Below, piece after piece: positions 18,856 to 28,837 of a DNA stretch of 64,000 bases (within the stretch, counting starts at the first letter, position 1; each line of letters starts with the position of its first letter). The stretch covers positions 124,001 through 188,000 of the forward strand of contig NZ_JVVM01000025.1 of assembly GCF_001054325.1 (NCBI RefSeq), written 5' to 3'. Under the pieces are notes generated by a model that was given only the letters and a program-made list of their open reading frames with translations, did no database searches and was not told where the DNA came from. A program made the translations under genes and the position numbers. Source of the DNA: Corynebacterium vitaeruminis (GTDB taxonomy: Bacteria; Actinomycetota; Actinomycetes; Mycobacteriales; Mycobacteriaceae).

Positions 18856-21800
18856 ATGGAAAACATCTCGGACGGACAGTTGGGGCAGTCCGGTCGGCCA
18901 CTGAGTTGGTCGCGGATCGAGCGTATTCTATCGGGTAAATTTTCGGGAAAACTACAGCCTAATGGCAGCTTCAACGGCTGGCGGGGACAGCTGTCAGATT
19001 CCATCGTTGGGGCTTTTGAAGCTCCGGAAAGCGGCGCTGGTGGCAGAGGTGGCATGTCATTTACGCCTGCGGATATTAAGGCGGAATTGCACTGTCGTTC
19101 GAGTTATTCTTTCCTCCATGGAGCATCGGACCCGGAAGAATTGGTGTCTGAAGCTGCGCGTTTGGGGTTAAACGTGCTGGGGCTGGCAGATCGCGATGGT
19201 TTCTACGGAATTGCTCGTTTTGCCGAGGCTGCAGCGGAGGCCGGTATCGCCACAATCATCGGCGCGGAGCTGGGCCTTCCGCAGCGTCCCCTCACGGTGC
19301 TGGGGCGTGGGCCGGAGGGCTATCGGCGCCTGAGCCACACGCTGTGTGATGCGCATATGTCGGCAGGGGAGAAGTCCGTCGTCCGCTATCCTCCACTGCC
19401 AAAGTTGGGGGAGGCCGCAGGTGGTTTCTGGCAGGTGCTTGCCGACGTTAACTGGGTCGGCGACCTGGAAGAACTTATTGCGGCTTTCGGTGCGGAGAAT
19501 GTGGCACTCGAACACCGTGTGAGCCCCACAGCGCAGGCAGCCGATGATTCGGAGGCTATTTCGGCCGCAGCTGCAAAGTATGGTCTGCGGGAAGTTGTTT
19601 CCTCGGCTGCGACGGCAGCCTCACCTGTGGCAAGCCGGTTGGCTGGGGCGAAGCAGGCCCTTGCTGTGCGGGAGGACTTAGACGGGTTTGAGTCGCGGTT
19701 GGAGCCCGCAGGCGGAGCTTGGTTGCGTTCGTGGGGTGAGCTATCGGCGGCAACACGGCATCTGGGGGCGCAGGTGCTGCAGGCAACACAGGACATTGCA
19801 GGTGAGTGTGCTTTTACACTTGATCTCATTGCGCCTGAGTTGCCTCGCTGGGAGGTGCCTGCAGGACACGATGAGGATTCGTGGCTGCGGGAGATTGCCC
19901 GTGCGGGGGCACGACGGCGCTATGGTCCGGTCGATGGAGCGAGGGATGGCTCCGTGCAAGCGCGGGCGTGGGCACAGTTAGAGAAGGAACTGACTGTGAT
20001 TCGAGAGCTGGGTTTCCCGGGCTACTTCCTCATCGTGCACGACATCTGTGAGTTCTGTCGCCGCGCGGGAATTCTGGCGCAGGGGCGCGGTTCGGCCGCT
20101 AACTCGGTGGTGTGTTTTGCGCTGGGGATCACCAATGTTGACCCCATTAGTGCCGGGTTGTTGTTCGAGAGGTTTCTATCGCCAGAGAGAGACGGGCCGC
20201 CGGATATCGATGTAGATATTGAGTCCGGCCGTAGGGAAGAGGTCATTCAGTACGTTTATGAAAAATATGGTCGTGACAACGCCGCGCAGGTAGCCAACGT
20301 TATTACCTACCGGCGGCGCGGTGCGTTGCGCGATGCGGCGCGGGCTCTGGGATACTCGCCGGGCGTTATCGATGCGTGGGTCGGAGACCGGGAAGCGTGT
20401 CCGCCGGAGCCGGTGCAGCAACTGGCGGAGCAGCTTCGTGGGCAGCCTCGTCACTTAGGAATTCACTCTGGTGGCATGGTGATTTGTGATCGGCCAATTG
20501 CGGATGTCGTGCCAGTGGAATGGGCACGCATGGAAGGCCGCTCGGTAGTGCAGTGGGACAAAGATGACTGCGCTGCAGCGGGGCTGGTGAAGTTCGACCT
20601 GCTTGGCCTCGGAATGCTGGAAGCCATCCACCATTGCATTGACTTGGTCTATGAGCAGCATGGGCGCCGAGTGAACCTGTGGGAAATAGATGTCGCTGAG
20701 CCGGAAGTCTACGAGATGCTGGCACGCGCGGACGCGGTGGGCGTGTTCCAGGTGGAATCGCGTGCCCAGCTAGCCACCTTGCCCAGGCTGAAGCCGAGGG
20801 AGTTCTTTGACCTGGTGGTGGAGGTGGCGCTCATTCGCCCAGGTCCGATCCAGGGCGGGAGCGTGCACCCCTACATTCGCCGTCGCAATGGGCTCGAGCC
20901 GGTCACCTATGAGCACCCGGTGCTGGAGAAGTCGCTCGGGAAAACACTGGGCATTCCGCTATTTCAAGAGCAGCTGATGCAAATGGCCGTCGATGCGGCA
21001 GGGTTCAGCGGGGCAGAGGCGGATTCGCTGCGCCGCGCCATGGGGTCGAAGCGCTCGATAGTCAAAATGGAGGCGCTCCATGCCCGCTTTCTGGCTGGGC
21101 TGCAGCGCACCAGCGGAATCGGCGCGGATATCGGGGAACAACTGTGGAACAAGATAGTGGCCTTTGCCGCCTACGGTTTCCCTGAATCGCACGCGCAGTC
21201 GTTTGCCTCCTTGGTGTATTTCTCGGCCTGGTTTAAGTACCACTATCCGGCGGAGTTCTGTGTAGCGTTGCTCCGTGCTCAGCCCATGGGGTTTTACTCT
21301 CCGCAGTCGTTGATTGCCGATGCCCGTCGGCATGGTATCGGCTGCGATGGTCCGGATATCGCGGTTTCAGGTGTGGAAGCCAGCGTCATCGATGGGCGCA
21401 TTCGCTTAGGGCTCGGTGCCATCTCCGGTGTGGGCAATGACGTGGCGGAGCGCATTGTCGCAGCGCGCCCATTTGTCGACGCAGCAGATGTCGCCCGCAG
21501 AGCTCGGCTGGGTGTTGGACGCATGGAAGCACTGGCACGCGCAGGGGCACTTGGGTCGCTGGGGATTGACCGTCGTCAAGCACTGTGGGCGGCGGGCGTG
21601 GCGGCAACGGAAAGTGAGGGCATGCTGCCGGGGCTCACGCTTGCCGACGCACCTGCGTTGCCCGGCATGACGGAGTTTGAGCTGGCAGCCGCTGATTTGA
21701 TGGCAACGGGCGTGACCCCAGGGCAGTACCCGGTGGCCGCGTTGCGGGCAGACCTGCAGGAACGTGGAGTGGTGCCTGCGGCGGAACTGAAAGCAGTGCC

Positions 21801-22095
21801 TGACGGAACACGGGTGGAGGTGGCGGGAGTCGTGACGCATAGACAACGTCCAGGGACCGCTGGTGGAGTGACATTTTTGGGCATGGAAGACGAAACTGGG
21901 CTGGTGAATGTGCTGTGCACGCCGGGGTTGTGGAATCGATTTCGACCGGTAGCGGTGAATTCGCGGGCGATGGTGGTGCGCGGTATCGCGCAGACAGCCT
22001 CTGGTGCGGTGACAATCGTGGCCGATCGTCTGGTGGATATGTCCGAGGCGTTGGGGCGGCCGGTGGTGGCAGGTCGAAGTAGAGATTTTCGCTGA
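18856..22095 (+). CDS. dnaE2: Error-prone DNA polymerase DnaE2
   Basis: This 1079-residue C-family polymerase performs SOS mutagenesis with ImuA' and ImuB. The N-terminal LSWSRIERILSGK matches mycobacterial DnaE2 starts, followed by a PHP domain (ELHCRSSYSFLHGAS), the polymerase palm with acidic PDIDVDIESGRREEVIQYVYEKYG, and a C-terminal OB-fold (VAGVVTHRQRP-GGVTFLGMEDETG). The start at 18856 is supported by the -10 box 7 nt upstream; the ATG at 18823 lies directly after the LexA box and before the promoter, so it cannot be used from it. It is 4.7 kb from imuB, separated by unrelated genes. Confidence 0.95.
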   Translation: MENISDGQLGQSGRPLSWSRIERILSGKFSGKLQPNGSFNGWRGQLSDSIVGAFEAPESGAGGRGGMSFTPADIKAELHCRSSYSFLHGASDPEELVSEAARLGLNVLGLADRDGFYGIARFAEAAAEAGIATIIGAELGLPQRPLTVLGRGPEGYRRLSHTLCDAHMSAGEKSVVRYPPLPKLGEAAGGFWQVLADVNWVGDLEELIAAFGAENVALEHRVSPTAQAADDSEAISAAAAKYGLREVVSSAATAASPVASRLAGAKQALAVREDLDGFESRLEPAGGAWLRSWGELSAATRHLGAQVLQATQDIAGECAFTLDLIAPELPRWEVPAGHDEDSWLREIARAGARRRYGPVDGARDGSVQARAWAQLEKELTVIRELGFPGYFLIVHDICEFCRRAGILAQGRGSAANSVVCFALGITNVDPISAGLLFERFLSPERDGPPDIDVDIESGRREEVIQYVYEKYGRDNAAQVANVITYRRRGALRDAARALGYSPGVIDAWVGDREACPPEPVQQLAEQLRGQPRHLGIHSGGMVICDRPIADVVPVEWARMEGRSVVQWDKDDCAAAGLVKFDLLGLGMLEAIHHCIDLVYEQHGRRVNLWEIDVAEPEVYEMLARADAVGVFQVESRAQLATLPRLKPREFFDLVVEVALIRPGPIQGGSVHPYIRRRNGLEPVTYEHPVLEKSLGKTLGIPLFQEQLMQMAVDAAGFSGAEADSLRRAMGSKRSIVKMEALHARFLAGLQRTSGIGADIGEQLWNKIVAFAAYGFPESHAQSFASLVYFSAWFKYHYPAEFCVALLRAQPMGFYSPQSLIADARRHGIGCDGPDIAVSGVEASVIDGRIRLGLGAISGVGNDVAERIVAARPFVDAADVARRARLGVGRMEALARAGALGSLGIDRRQALWAAGVAATESEGMLPGLTLADAPALPGMTEFELAAADLMATGVTPGQYPVAALRADLQERGVVPAAELKAVPDGTRVEVAGVVTHRQRPGTAGGVTFLGMEDETGLVNVLCTPGLWNRFRPVAVNSRAMVVRGIAQTASGAVTIVADRLVDMSEALGRPVVAGRSRDFR

Positions 22096-22113
22096 CTACT
22101 AGAATGGATTGTC

Positions 22114-24078
22114 ATGCGCCAGACCTATGAATCCTCGTTAGCACCGGATGGGAGTGCGATTGCCTTCATTGTCCGCGATAGCGGCTACCCGCATGCAGTA
22201 CAGCAGGAGATTACTCCGGAGGGGCTAGGGCAGGAGCGCCCTGTGAAACTGCCGGTGGAAGGCCCGGTCACCAGGGTGCTGCACTCCCCGGATGGAAAGT
22301 GGATTGCCTGCGAGGTCTCTCCGTACGGTACGGAACGTTTACAGACCTGGCTGGTATCCACCGACCCGGAGGTCGACGGTGCCCGCCCCCTGCGCATGGA
22401 TGCGGATATGCGGGCCACACTGGTGGAATGGGATAACGATCTGCTCGCGATGAACGCGGTCGATGCCCAGGGCATTAACTATGCGCGTTTGGTCAACCCG
22501 ACGAACTCAAAGTATGAGGTCATTGATAGGCGCACCGATAGCCAACTGGTGGCGGCTGAAGGCGGGTTTGGCCTCGTGCGGGTGGGGCCGCGTGGCCACC
22601 GTGAACTACTGCTAGTCGGGCCGGGGCAGCAGTGGCAGCCGCTGTTGCCGTCTGATCCTGGCTCCACCACGGATGCCGGTGTCTTATTGGCACATCCGGG
22701 GCAGGAGAAGCTGACCGCATTTGTGCTCTCGGATCATGGCGCGGAACAGCGTCGCATCCTGCGCCTGGGTATTACTCCTGATAGCGGTACCAGCACCGCT
22801 GAGCTGCGCACTGCGGAATCGGCCGCAGCGGAGATTTTGGATATGAAGGTCGGCATCGAAGTCGATGTCGAGGAGTTTATTGGTAATCCGGATCAGGACG
22901 TCGAAGAATTCGTCATCAGCGAGGATTCCTCCACTGCGGCTGTGCTGTGGAATAGCGGCGGGGTCAGCACGCTCGAGGTACTAACTCTTGGCCTCCACCC
23001 GCAGACCGACGATATACGGGTGATGGTGCGCCGTAATGTGGAATTGCCGGGCATGGTTGCCCGTGAGCTGTCAATTTCCGGTGACGGTGAGCTGATTTCC
23101 CTGACCGTAGAAGGGCCAGGGCTCGCGCCGACGGTGGAGATTCTGCGCAATATCGGTGGCGTCATTGAGCCATTGGATATGGAACGCACCGAACGAATTT
23201 TGGCTCTGGAAGAGAAAAACCTGGAGACCATGCCAGCGCCAGAGCTGGTCTACTTCGTCTCCCGCGATGGGCTGGAGCTCTCCGGCTGGCTCTATCTTCC
23301 GGAGTCGGTGCGCAATAGCTCTAATGACGGTTCCGGAAACGCGCTACCGCCGGCTTTCATCCACATCCACGGCGGTCCAGAACTGCAGGCAAAACCCATC
23401 CACCACGATGTTCTCGCCAGCATTGTGGAGGCGGGTTTCGTGGTGTTCACTCCTAACGTGCGCGGTTCCTCCGGGTCCGGTAGGTCATTCGAGCATGCGG
23501 GCGACCGCTATGGGCGCTTCGCCGCTATTGCGGATATCGCAGCGGCGCGTTCCTTCCTCGTCGATGCCGGGTTGGCGGATCCAGAGCGCATAGCGCTGGG
23601 TGGTCGATCCTACGGTGGCTTCATGTCGCTGTTGGCCTCGGCGTGGTACCCGAATCAGTTTGCTGCCATCGTCGATGCCTGCGGAATGACAAGTTTTGAA
23701 ACTTACTACCAATCCACCGAACCCTGGTTGGCGCAGGCTGCCTTCCCTAGATACGGCTACCCGTACCAGGATGCTGAGCTGCTACGCGACATCTCGCCAC
23801 TGCACCGCGCGGAGGAAATGAAGGCTCCAACCCTGTTCATCCACGGTGAGTGGGATACCAACGTGCCCCCGCGCGAGTCCGGTCAGATGCGCAACGCCAT
23901 GGACGCCTATGGTGTGCCCACTGATTTCCTGGTGGTTGAGGGAGAGGGGCATAAGTTCTCGAAGCCGAGGAGCCGGGCACTCATCGGTGACACGATCATC
24001 GCGTTTTTCTCCGAGCATGGCGTGTGTGATGCAGTGCCCGGTACGACAGTGACAGCAGCAACCAATAACGAGCAGTAG
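22114..24078 (+). CDS. S9 family (prolyl oligopeptidase-type) serine peptidase
   Basis: The 654-residue protein has an N-terminal beta-propeller-like region (about 1-380) and a C-terminal alpha/beta-hydrolase domain. The nucleophile elbow GGRSYGG places Ser near residue 499, Asp is in GEWDTNVPP near 581, and His in EGEGHKFSKP near 613. The HIHGGPE oxyanion segment is also present. There is no signal peptide, so it should act in the cytoplasm on short peptides or acylated amino acids. TAGAAT at 22100-22105, 8 nt before the ATG, predicts a leaderless mRNA. It follows dnaE2 by 18 nt. Confidence 0.92.
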   Translation: MRQTYESSLAPDGSAIAFIVRDSGYPHAVQQEITPEGLGQERPVKLPVEGPVTRVLHSPDGKWIACEVSPYGTERLQTWLVSTDPEVDGARPLRMDADMRATLVEWDNDLLAMNAVDAQGINYARLVNPTNSKYEVIDRRTDSQLVAAEGGFGLVRVGPRGHRELLLVGPGQQWQPLLPSDPGSTTDAGVLLAHPGQEKLTAFVLSDHGAEQRRILRLGITPDSGTSTAELRTAESAAAEILDMKVGIEVDVEEFIGNPDQDVEEFVISEDSSTAAVLWNSGGVSTLEVLTLGLHPQTDDIRVMVRRNVELPGMVARELSISGDGELISLTVEGPGLAPTVEILRNIGGVIEPLDMERTERILALEEKNLETMPAPELVYFVSRDGLELSGWLYLPESVRNSSNDGSGNALPPAFIHIHGGPELQAKPIHHDVLASIVEAGFVVFTPNVRGSSGSGRSFEHAGDRYGRFAAIADIAAARSFLVDAGLADPERIALGGRSYGGFMSLLASAWYPNQFAAIVDACGMTSFETYYQSTEPWLAQAAFPRYGYPYQDAELLRDISPLHRAEEMKAPTLFIHGEWDTNVPPRESGQMRNAMDAYGVPTDFLVVEGEGHKFSKPRSRALIGDTIIAFFSEHGVCDAVPGTTVTAATNNEQ

Positions 24079-24089
24079 TAGAAGAAGCA

Positions 24090-24668
24090 GTGGAAAAAGA
24101 ACTGACGGAAGAAACGAATAGCGATACCCCTGGGACAACCGATTCCGGGACCACCAACGCCGGGGCAACCGATTCCACAGACTGGATTAAGAGCCACACC
24201 TGTCACGTGCTTTTTGACCGGCCTGTCATCCCACCGAACACAGGAAACGCCATCCGCATGTGTGCGGGTTCTGGAGCCATGCTGCACTTGGCCAAGCCAC
24301 TGGGATTCAACTTCGATGACAAGAATCTGCGTCGCGCCGGGCTGGATTACCATGACCTGGCCGATGTGCGTATTCACGATTCCATCGATCAAGCGTTGGA
24401 GACCTTTGCCAGCCAAGGGTGCCGCATCTTTGCCTTTACCGCACACGCTGACACTTGGCACACAGACATCGAGTACACCAACACTGATGTGCTGCTCTTC
24501 GGCCCAGAGCCAACCGGATTGGAACAGTCAGTGCTTGATGATCCGCGAATAACACAATTAGTCCGAATTCCCATGCTGCCTGCTCGTCGCAGCATGAATC
24601 TTTCCAACGCTGCCGCTGTGGCTACCTATGAGGTCTGGCGTCAGCAGGGCTTTGTGGGTGGCAAGTAG
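24090..24668 (+). CDS. trmL: tRNA (cytidine(34)-2'-O)-methyltransferase TrmL, with N-terminal extension
   Basis: This SpoU-class (SPOUT) enzyme 2'-O-methylates the wobble base of tRNA-Leu using SAM. Family motifs are PVIPPNTGNAIRMCAGSGA, the LLFGPEPTGLEQS segment and the C-terminal IPMLPARRSMNLSNAAAVATYE that forms the knot. The GTG at 24090 adds about 38 residues rich in Thr, Asp and Ser before the usual start, partly from a short direct repeat. No other in-frame start precedes the conserved core, so the extension appears real. GAAGAAG serves as ribosome site, 11 nt after the preceding stop. Confidence 0.9.
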   Translation: MEKELTEETNSDTPGTTDSGTTNAGATDSTDWIKSHTCHVLFDRPVIPPNTGNAIRMCAGSGAMLHLAKPLGFNFDDKNLRRAGLDYHDLADVRIHDSIDQALETFASQGCRIFAFTAHADTWHTDIEYTNTDVLLFGPEPTGLEQSVLDDPRITQLVRIPMLPARRSMNLSNAAAVATYEVWRQQGFVGGK

Positions 24669-24670
24669 GG

Positions 24671-24704
24671 CCAGAACCCAAGGGCGGTTAAGAGACGGTT
24701 CTGG
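24671..24704. repeat. Inverted repeat between trmL and folD
   Basis: Perfect 8-bp arms CCAGAACC (24671-24678) and GGTTCTGG (24697-24704) lie just upstream of the folD promoter. There is no T-tract, so either a weak terminator of trmL or an operator is possible. Confidence 0.45.
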
Positions 24705-24737
24705 GTATTATCCGCTTCTGTGCCTAAGATAAATGCC

Positions 24738-25595
24738 ATGGCAGCGACAAAGCTTGATGGCAAACTCTACCGAGACGAAATCTTTGAAGACCTGGAAAAG
24801 CGCGTTGAGCGCTTGAAGGAAGCCAGCCACACTCCGGGCCTGGCCACCGTGCTGGTCGGCGATGATCCAGGCAGCCACTCTTACGTCAAGATGAAGCATC
24901 GTGACTGTGAGCAGATTGGTATCGCCTCTATCCGCCGTGACCTCCCAGCTGACACCACGCAAGAAGAGCTCGAGGCAGTAATCACCGAACTGAACGAAAG
25001 CCCGGAGTGCACTGGCTACATTGTTCAGTTGCCACTGCCGAAGCACTTGGATGAAAACCGTATTCTGGGGCTCATTGATCCGGACAAGGATGCCGATGGC
25101 CTCCACCCGGTAAATCTGGGCAAGTTGGTCCTCAATGAGCCAGCACCGCTGCCGTGCACCCCGAACGGCTGCATTCACCTACTTCGTCGCTTCGGTGTCG
25201 AGCTCAATGGCGCAAAGGTCGTCGTCATCGGCCGCGGTGTCACCGTCGGTCGCCCAATCGGCCTGATGCTCACCCGCCGCAGCGAGAACTCCACCGTGAC
25301 GCTGTGTCACACCGGCACCAAGGACTTGGCCGCTGAAACCCGTCAGGCGGATGTCATCATCGCAGCCGCCGGCGTCGCGCACATGCTCACTGCAGACATG
25401 GTCAAGCCGGGCGCTGCGGTACTCGACGTGGGAGTTTCGCGTGTCGACGGCAAGCTGGCCGGTGACGTTGCTGATGACGTCTGGGACATTGCCGGTTACG
25501 TATCCCCAAACCCAGGTGGTGTCGGCCCACTGACTCGCGCTTTCCTCGTACGCAATGTCGTCGAGCGCGCTGAAAAGCTCGCTGGCCTGGCCTAG
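24738..25595 (+). CDS. folD: Bifunctional methylene-THF dehydrogenase / methenyl-THF cyclohydrolase
   Basis: The 285-residue enzyme interconverts 5,10-methylene-, methenyl- and 10-formyl-THF, supplying one-carbon units for purines. Signatures are the catalytic [14 protein letters not shown] with Lys near residue 53, the [14 protein letters not shown] motif, the Rossmann motif GRGVTVGRP, and [11 protein letters not shown]. The ATG at 24738 has no ribosome site but has TAAGAT at 24725-24730, 7 nt upstream, so the mRNA is probably leaderless. The GTG at 24720 lies before that box. Confidence 0.96.
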   Translation: MAATKLDGKLYRDEIFEDLEKRVERLKEASHTPGLATVLVGDDPGSHSYVKMKHRDCEQIGIASIRRDLPADTTQEELEAVITELNESPECTGYIVQLPLPKHLDENRILGLIDPDKDADGLHPVNLGKLVLNEPAPLPCTPNGCIHLLRRFGVELNGAKVVVIGRGVTVGRPIGLMLTRRSENSTVTLCHTGTKDLAAETRQADVIIAAAGVAHMLTADMVKPGAAVLDVGVSRVDGKLAGDVADDVWDIAGYVSPNPGGVGPLTRAFLVRNVVERAEKLAGLA

Positions 25596-25615
25596 CCAGC
25601 CAGGAGGAAGAAGTC

Positions 25616-25984
25616 ATGTCGAAAAGGGAAATTGCGCAGCGTGCCCGGCGGGAAGATCTGCCGGATCCAATGCTGAACCCGCATAGCCCGAAGACCCCGC
25701 CGCCGGGGGCATCGTGGCCAATGTGGGTGCAGTACACGATTTATGGCGCGCTCTTTTTCGGCATGTCTGCCTTCGTCGTGTTCCTGGGGCTGGAGCGATG
25801 GCGACGCGCCACATTCATGCTGGGAATCACAATGATGCTGCTCGGCGTGGCTAGGCAGTACCTGCCGGACAGCATTCTAGGCGTGTTCTCTGTACGATCC
25901 CGGGCCTTTGACCTATGGTTTTGCTCCATAGTCGGGATGGGGATTGTATTCCTCGCAGTCAGCGTGGATGCGCTGGGAAGCTAG
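25616..25984 (+). CDS. DUF3017 membrane protein
   Basis: The 122-residue protein has a basic, proline-rich N-terminus and three hydrophobic segments (about 37-60, 66-85 and 98-118). The family is found downstream of folD in many actinobacteria. AGGAGG 9-10 nt before the ATG and the 20-nt gap suggest co-transcription with folD. Function is unknown. Confidence 0.85.
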   Translation: MSKREIAQRARREDLPDPMLNPHSPKTPPPGASWPMWVQYTIYGALFFGMSAFVVFLGLERWRRATFMLGITMMLLGVARQYLPDSILGVFSVRSRAFDLWFCSIVGMGIVFLAVSVDALGS

Positions 25985-25990
25985 CTGACA

Positions 25991-27127
25991 TTAGCTGACA
26001 TCGCGAGCGAGGAAATCACGCACAATCGAATCCACCCGCTCGAACTCCGTTAAGAATCCGTCGTGGCCCACGGCGGATTCAATCTTTTCTAGCCCCATGC
26101 AATTGCCCAGATTGCGGGCGAGGTGCTCCTGCTGGTGGAAGGGGTAGAGAATATCCGTGTCCACACCGGCAATCATGGTTGGCACGGTCGATGAGTGCAG
26201 CGCTTCATTGAGACCACCGCGACCACGGCCAATATTGTGCCGATTCAGGGTATCGGTGAGCACGACATATGACCCGGCGTCGAAACGCTGAGCAAGCTTT
26301 TTCGCTTGGTGATCCAAGTAGCTTTCTACCTGGAAGCGGTCTTCCGTGCGCATCGGGCCCAGCGGATTCTCACCAGGCTGTGCTGCCGCGCCGAAGCGAT
26401 CATCCATCTCCAGCTCGCCACGGTACGTCAAATGCGCGACCCTGCGTGCAAAACCCAGGCCTCGGGTCGGGGTCACGCCGCGGTCGTAGTAATCGCCACC
26501 ATGCCAATTGGGGTCGGACTCAATGAACTGAATCTGCGCAGACTGAATACCTATCTGCCAAGCAGACGCACGTGCGCCGACACACATCACCAATGCCTTG
26601 CCGACGAAATCAGGGAGCATCAGTGACCACTCAAGCGCGCGAGCCCCACCCAGGGAACCGCCAATGACAGCTTCGAGACGGGAAATTCCCAGCGCCTGTA
26701 GCGCCAGGTGCTCCACCGTCACCGTGTCGCGCACGGAGAGCGCGGGGAAGCGAGAGCCCCAGGGCTTGCCGTCGTCCGGATGTGGGCTGGAGGGGCCAGT
26801 TGTACCTCGACAGCCACCGATGACATTGGTGCAGATGATGCAGTACTCGTCGGTATCCAGTGCGCGGGCGGAGCCAATCATTCCATTCCACCAACCCGCA
26901 GTCGGATGATACTCATCCGAGGGGCCGGAAGCGTGGGCATCACCGGTCAAAGCGTGCTCGAGGAGGATGACATTCGAGCAGTCGTCGTTAAGCCGGCCCC
27001 AACGTTCGAACTCGACGGTGACGTCGGGAATGATCGCGCCAGCCTCGGTTGTGACATCGCCGATAAAGACATGCCCCGGCTCGCCCTCGGGTGGGAGGGC
27101 GGCCGGGGTAGATGGGGAAAAGCTCAT
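25991..27127 (-). CDS. metX: Homoserine O-acetyltransferase
   Basis: This alpha/beta-hydrolase-fold enzyme transfers an acetyl group from acetyl-CoA to homoserine, the entry step to methionine. The nucleophile elbow is GGSLGGARALEW, the Asp is in GVDTDILYP, and the His in GHDGFLTEF. The 378-residue length is normal. It lies 45 nt downstream of metY on the same strand, giving the adjacent steps of direct sulfhydrylation. Its stop is 6 nt from the stop of the convergent DUF3017 gene. Confidence 0.96.
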   Translation of the reverse strand: MSFSPSTPAALPPEGEPGHVFIGDVTTEAGAIIPDVTVEFERWGRLNDDCSNVILLEHALTGDAHASGPSDEYHPTAGWWNGMIGSARALDTDEYCIICTNVIGGCRGTTGPSSPHPDDGKPWGSRFPALSVRDTVTVEHLALQALGISRLEAVIGGSLGGARALEWSLMLPDFVGKALVMCVGARASAWQIGIQSAQIQFIESDPNWHGGDYYDRGVTPTRGLGFARRVAHLTYRGELEMDDRFGAAAQPGENPLGPMRTEDRFQVESYLDHQAKKLAQRFDAGSYVVLTDTLNRHNIGRGRGGLNEALHSSTVPTMIAGVDTDILYPFHQQEHLARNLGNCMGLEKIESAVGHDGFLTEFERVDSIVRDFLARDVS

Positions 27128-27133
27128 GCCTTA

Positions 27134-27149
27134 TAGACTACTTAGTCCG
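27134..27149. promoter_or_regulatory. Weak McbR-like site between metY and metX
   Basis: TAGAC-TACTTA-GTCCG keeps the left half-site but matches only 3 of 5 in the right half. It sits immediately before the metX start. Confidence 0.3.
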
Positions 27150-27172
27150 CAATGCGTCTGTGTACAAACGGT

Positions 27173-28495
27173 CTAGGCGAGTGCTGCGAAGCCGCCCTCG
27201 AGGTCAGCGATGATGTCATCGATGTTCTCAATACCGACGGAGAGGCGCACGGTGGCCTGGGAAATACCGGCGCGAGTCAGACCCTCCTCATCGGACTGGG
27301 AGTGAGTGGTGGTGGCCGGGTGGACAACCAGCGAGCGGACATCACCGATGTTGGCGACGTTGGAGTGCAGCTTCAGAGCGTCAATGAACTTCCAAGCCTT
27401 GGCGGTGTCGGCATCCTTCAAGTCGAAGGAGAGCACGCCGCTGGCGCCGGAGAGGCCCAGCTTGGTCAGGGTTTCGTGCCACGGGGAGCTCGGCAGGCCA
27501 GCGTAGTTGACCTTGGCGACCAGCGGGTGGTTCTCGAGGAACTCAGCGACAGCCTTGGCGTTCTCATTGTGGCGCTCGATGCGCAGAGACAAGGTGTCGA
27601 GGCCCTGCGCCAGAACCCACGCGTTGAACGGAGCCGGAGTAGCACCAGTGTCGCGGAGAATGCCAGCGCGAGCACGCAGCGCGAAGGCCGGGGCGCCCAG
27701 GTCGACGAACTTAAGACCGTGGTAAGCCTCGTCGGCCTCGGTGAAGTTCGGGAAGATGGAGCGGCCGTTGCGGGTCTGAGTCCAGTCGAACTTGCCGCCG
27801 TCGACGATGACACCGCCGAGGGAGGAACCGTTACCGGTCAGGAACTTGGTGGTGGAGGAAACCACGACGTCGGCACCGTGCTCGAGTGGGCGCAGCAGAG
27901 CAGGGGTCGGGACAGTGTTGTCGACGATCAGCGGAACGTTGTTGCGGTGTGCAACCTCAGAGATTGCTGGGATATCCAGGATGTCGATCTGCGGGTTGGC
28001 AATGGACTCGCCGTAGAAACCGACGGTGTTGTCCTGAACTGCTGCCTGCCAGGACTCCGGATCATCCGGGTTCTCGACGAAAGTGCAGTCGATACCCAGG
28101 CGCGGCAGGGTGACCTTGAACAGGGTCTCAGTACCACCGTAGAGGCGCGGCGAAACGACGAAGTGGTCGCCCGCACGAGCCAGGGTGAGAACAGCAGCGG
28201 TCTCAGCTGCCTGGCCGGAGGCGAACAGTACGGCTGCGACGCCACCCTCAAGGCTGGCGATGCGCTGCTCGACAGCATCCACAGTCGGGTTGGTCAGGCG
28301 GGAGTAAATCGGGCCTGCATCCGAGAGATTGAAGCGGTTGGCAGCGTGCTCAGCGGAATTAAACACGTAGGAGGAGGTGTTGTAAATCGGCAGGTTACGC
28401 GCGGAGGTCTGTGCGTCCGGTGCGAAGCCGGCGTGAATAGCGCGAGTGGACAGGCCCCAGTCAGCGGCGTTGCTGTTGTCGTACTTGGTGGTCAT
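27173..28495 (-). CDS. metY: O-acetylhomoserine sulfhydrylase
   Basis: This PLP enzyme converts O-acetylhomoserine and sulfide to homocysteine. The 440-residue protein has the cofactor lysine in [11 protein letters not shown], the phosphate-binding [12 protein letters not shown] segment and the VIDN-type motif [10 protein letters not shown]. The ATG at 28495 is preceded by AAGGAAG; the open frame extends to 28549 over the leader. An McbR operator lies 58 nt upstream. It heads the metY-metX unit. Confidence 0.96.
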   Translation of the reverse strand: MTTKYDNSNAADWGLSTRAIHAGFAPDAQTSARNLPIYNTSSYVFNSAEHAANRFNLSDAGPIYSRLTNPTVDAVEQRIASLEGGVAAVLFASGQAAETAAVLTLARAGDHFVVSPRLYGGTETLFKVTLPRLGIDCTFVENPDDPESWQAAVQDNTVGFYGESIANPQIDILDIPAISEVAHRNNVPLIVDNTVPTPALLRPLEHGADVVVSSTTKFLTGNGSSLGGVIVDGGKFDWTQTRNGRSIFPNFTEADEAYHGLKFVDLGAPAFALRARAGILRDTGATPAPFNAWVLAQGLDTLSLRIERHNENAKAVAEFLENHPLVAKVNYAGLPSSPWHETLTKLGLSGASGVLSFDLKDADTAKAWKFIDALKLHSNVANIGDVRSLVVHPATTTHSQSDEEGLTRAGISQATVRLSVGIENIDDIIADLEGGFAALA

Positions 28496-28552
28496 TTCAG
28501 ATACTTCCTTGCGGTTTTTGAGGTTGTTCAAAACGTTGCTTACAAACAATAG

Positions 28553-28568
28553 TGAACCAAGCTGTCTA
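28553..28568. promoter_or_regulatory. McbR operator of metY
   Basis: TGAAC-CAAGCT-GTCTA has a perfect right half-site and the same CAAGCT spacer as the metQ operator. The identical spacer shows that the N6 may not be free in this organism. Confidence 0.75.
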
Positions 28569-28758
28569 TTGCAAAATTTTGGAAAAACCCAAGGTAAGGG
28601 GGTGTGTGTAGCTGTGTCGAGAGTGCTATAGCCCGCTTAGTACGGATTGGGTTGGTTGGTTGTGTGGTGTGATTAGTTGCGTGGGCGGGCCAAGCTGGGG
28701 CTGTGTATGAACGAACAGTCCGGAAACCGTCAGGGATGGGATGGAGGTCAGGGCACAG

Positions 28759-28807
28759 AAAAAGCCCCACGCATCATGTGCATCAAATGCAACATGAGCG
28801 AGGGGCT
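28759..28807 (-). terminator. icd terminator
   Basis: On the minus strand, AGCCCC and GGGGCT enclose a second stem (ATGTTGCA/TGCACAT), followed by a T-tract (AAAAA on the plus strand, 28759-28763). Confidence 0.75.
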
Positions 28808-28837
28808 ATCGCCTGAAATCACCGGCCAGCTAGTTCG

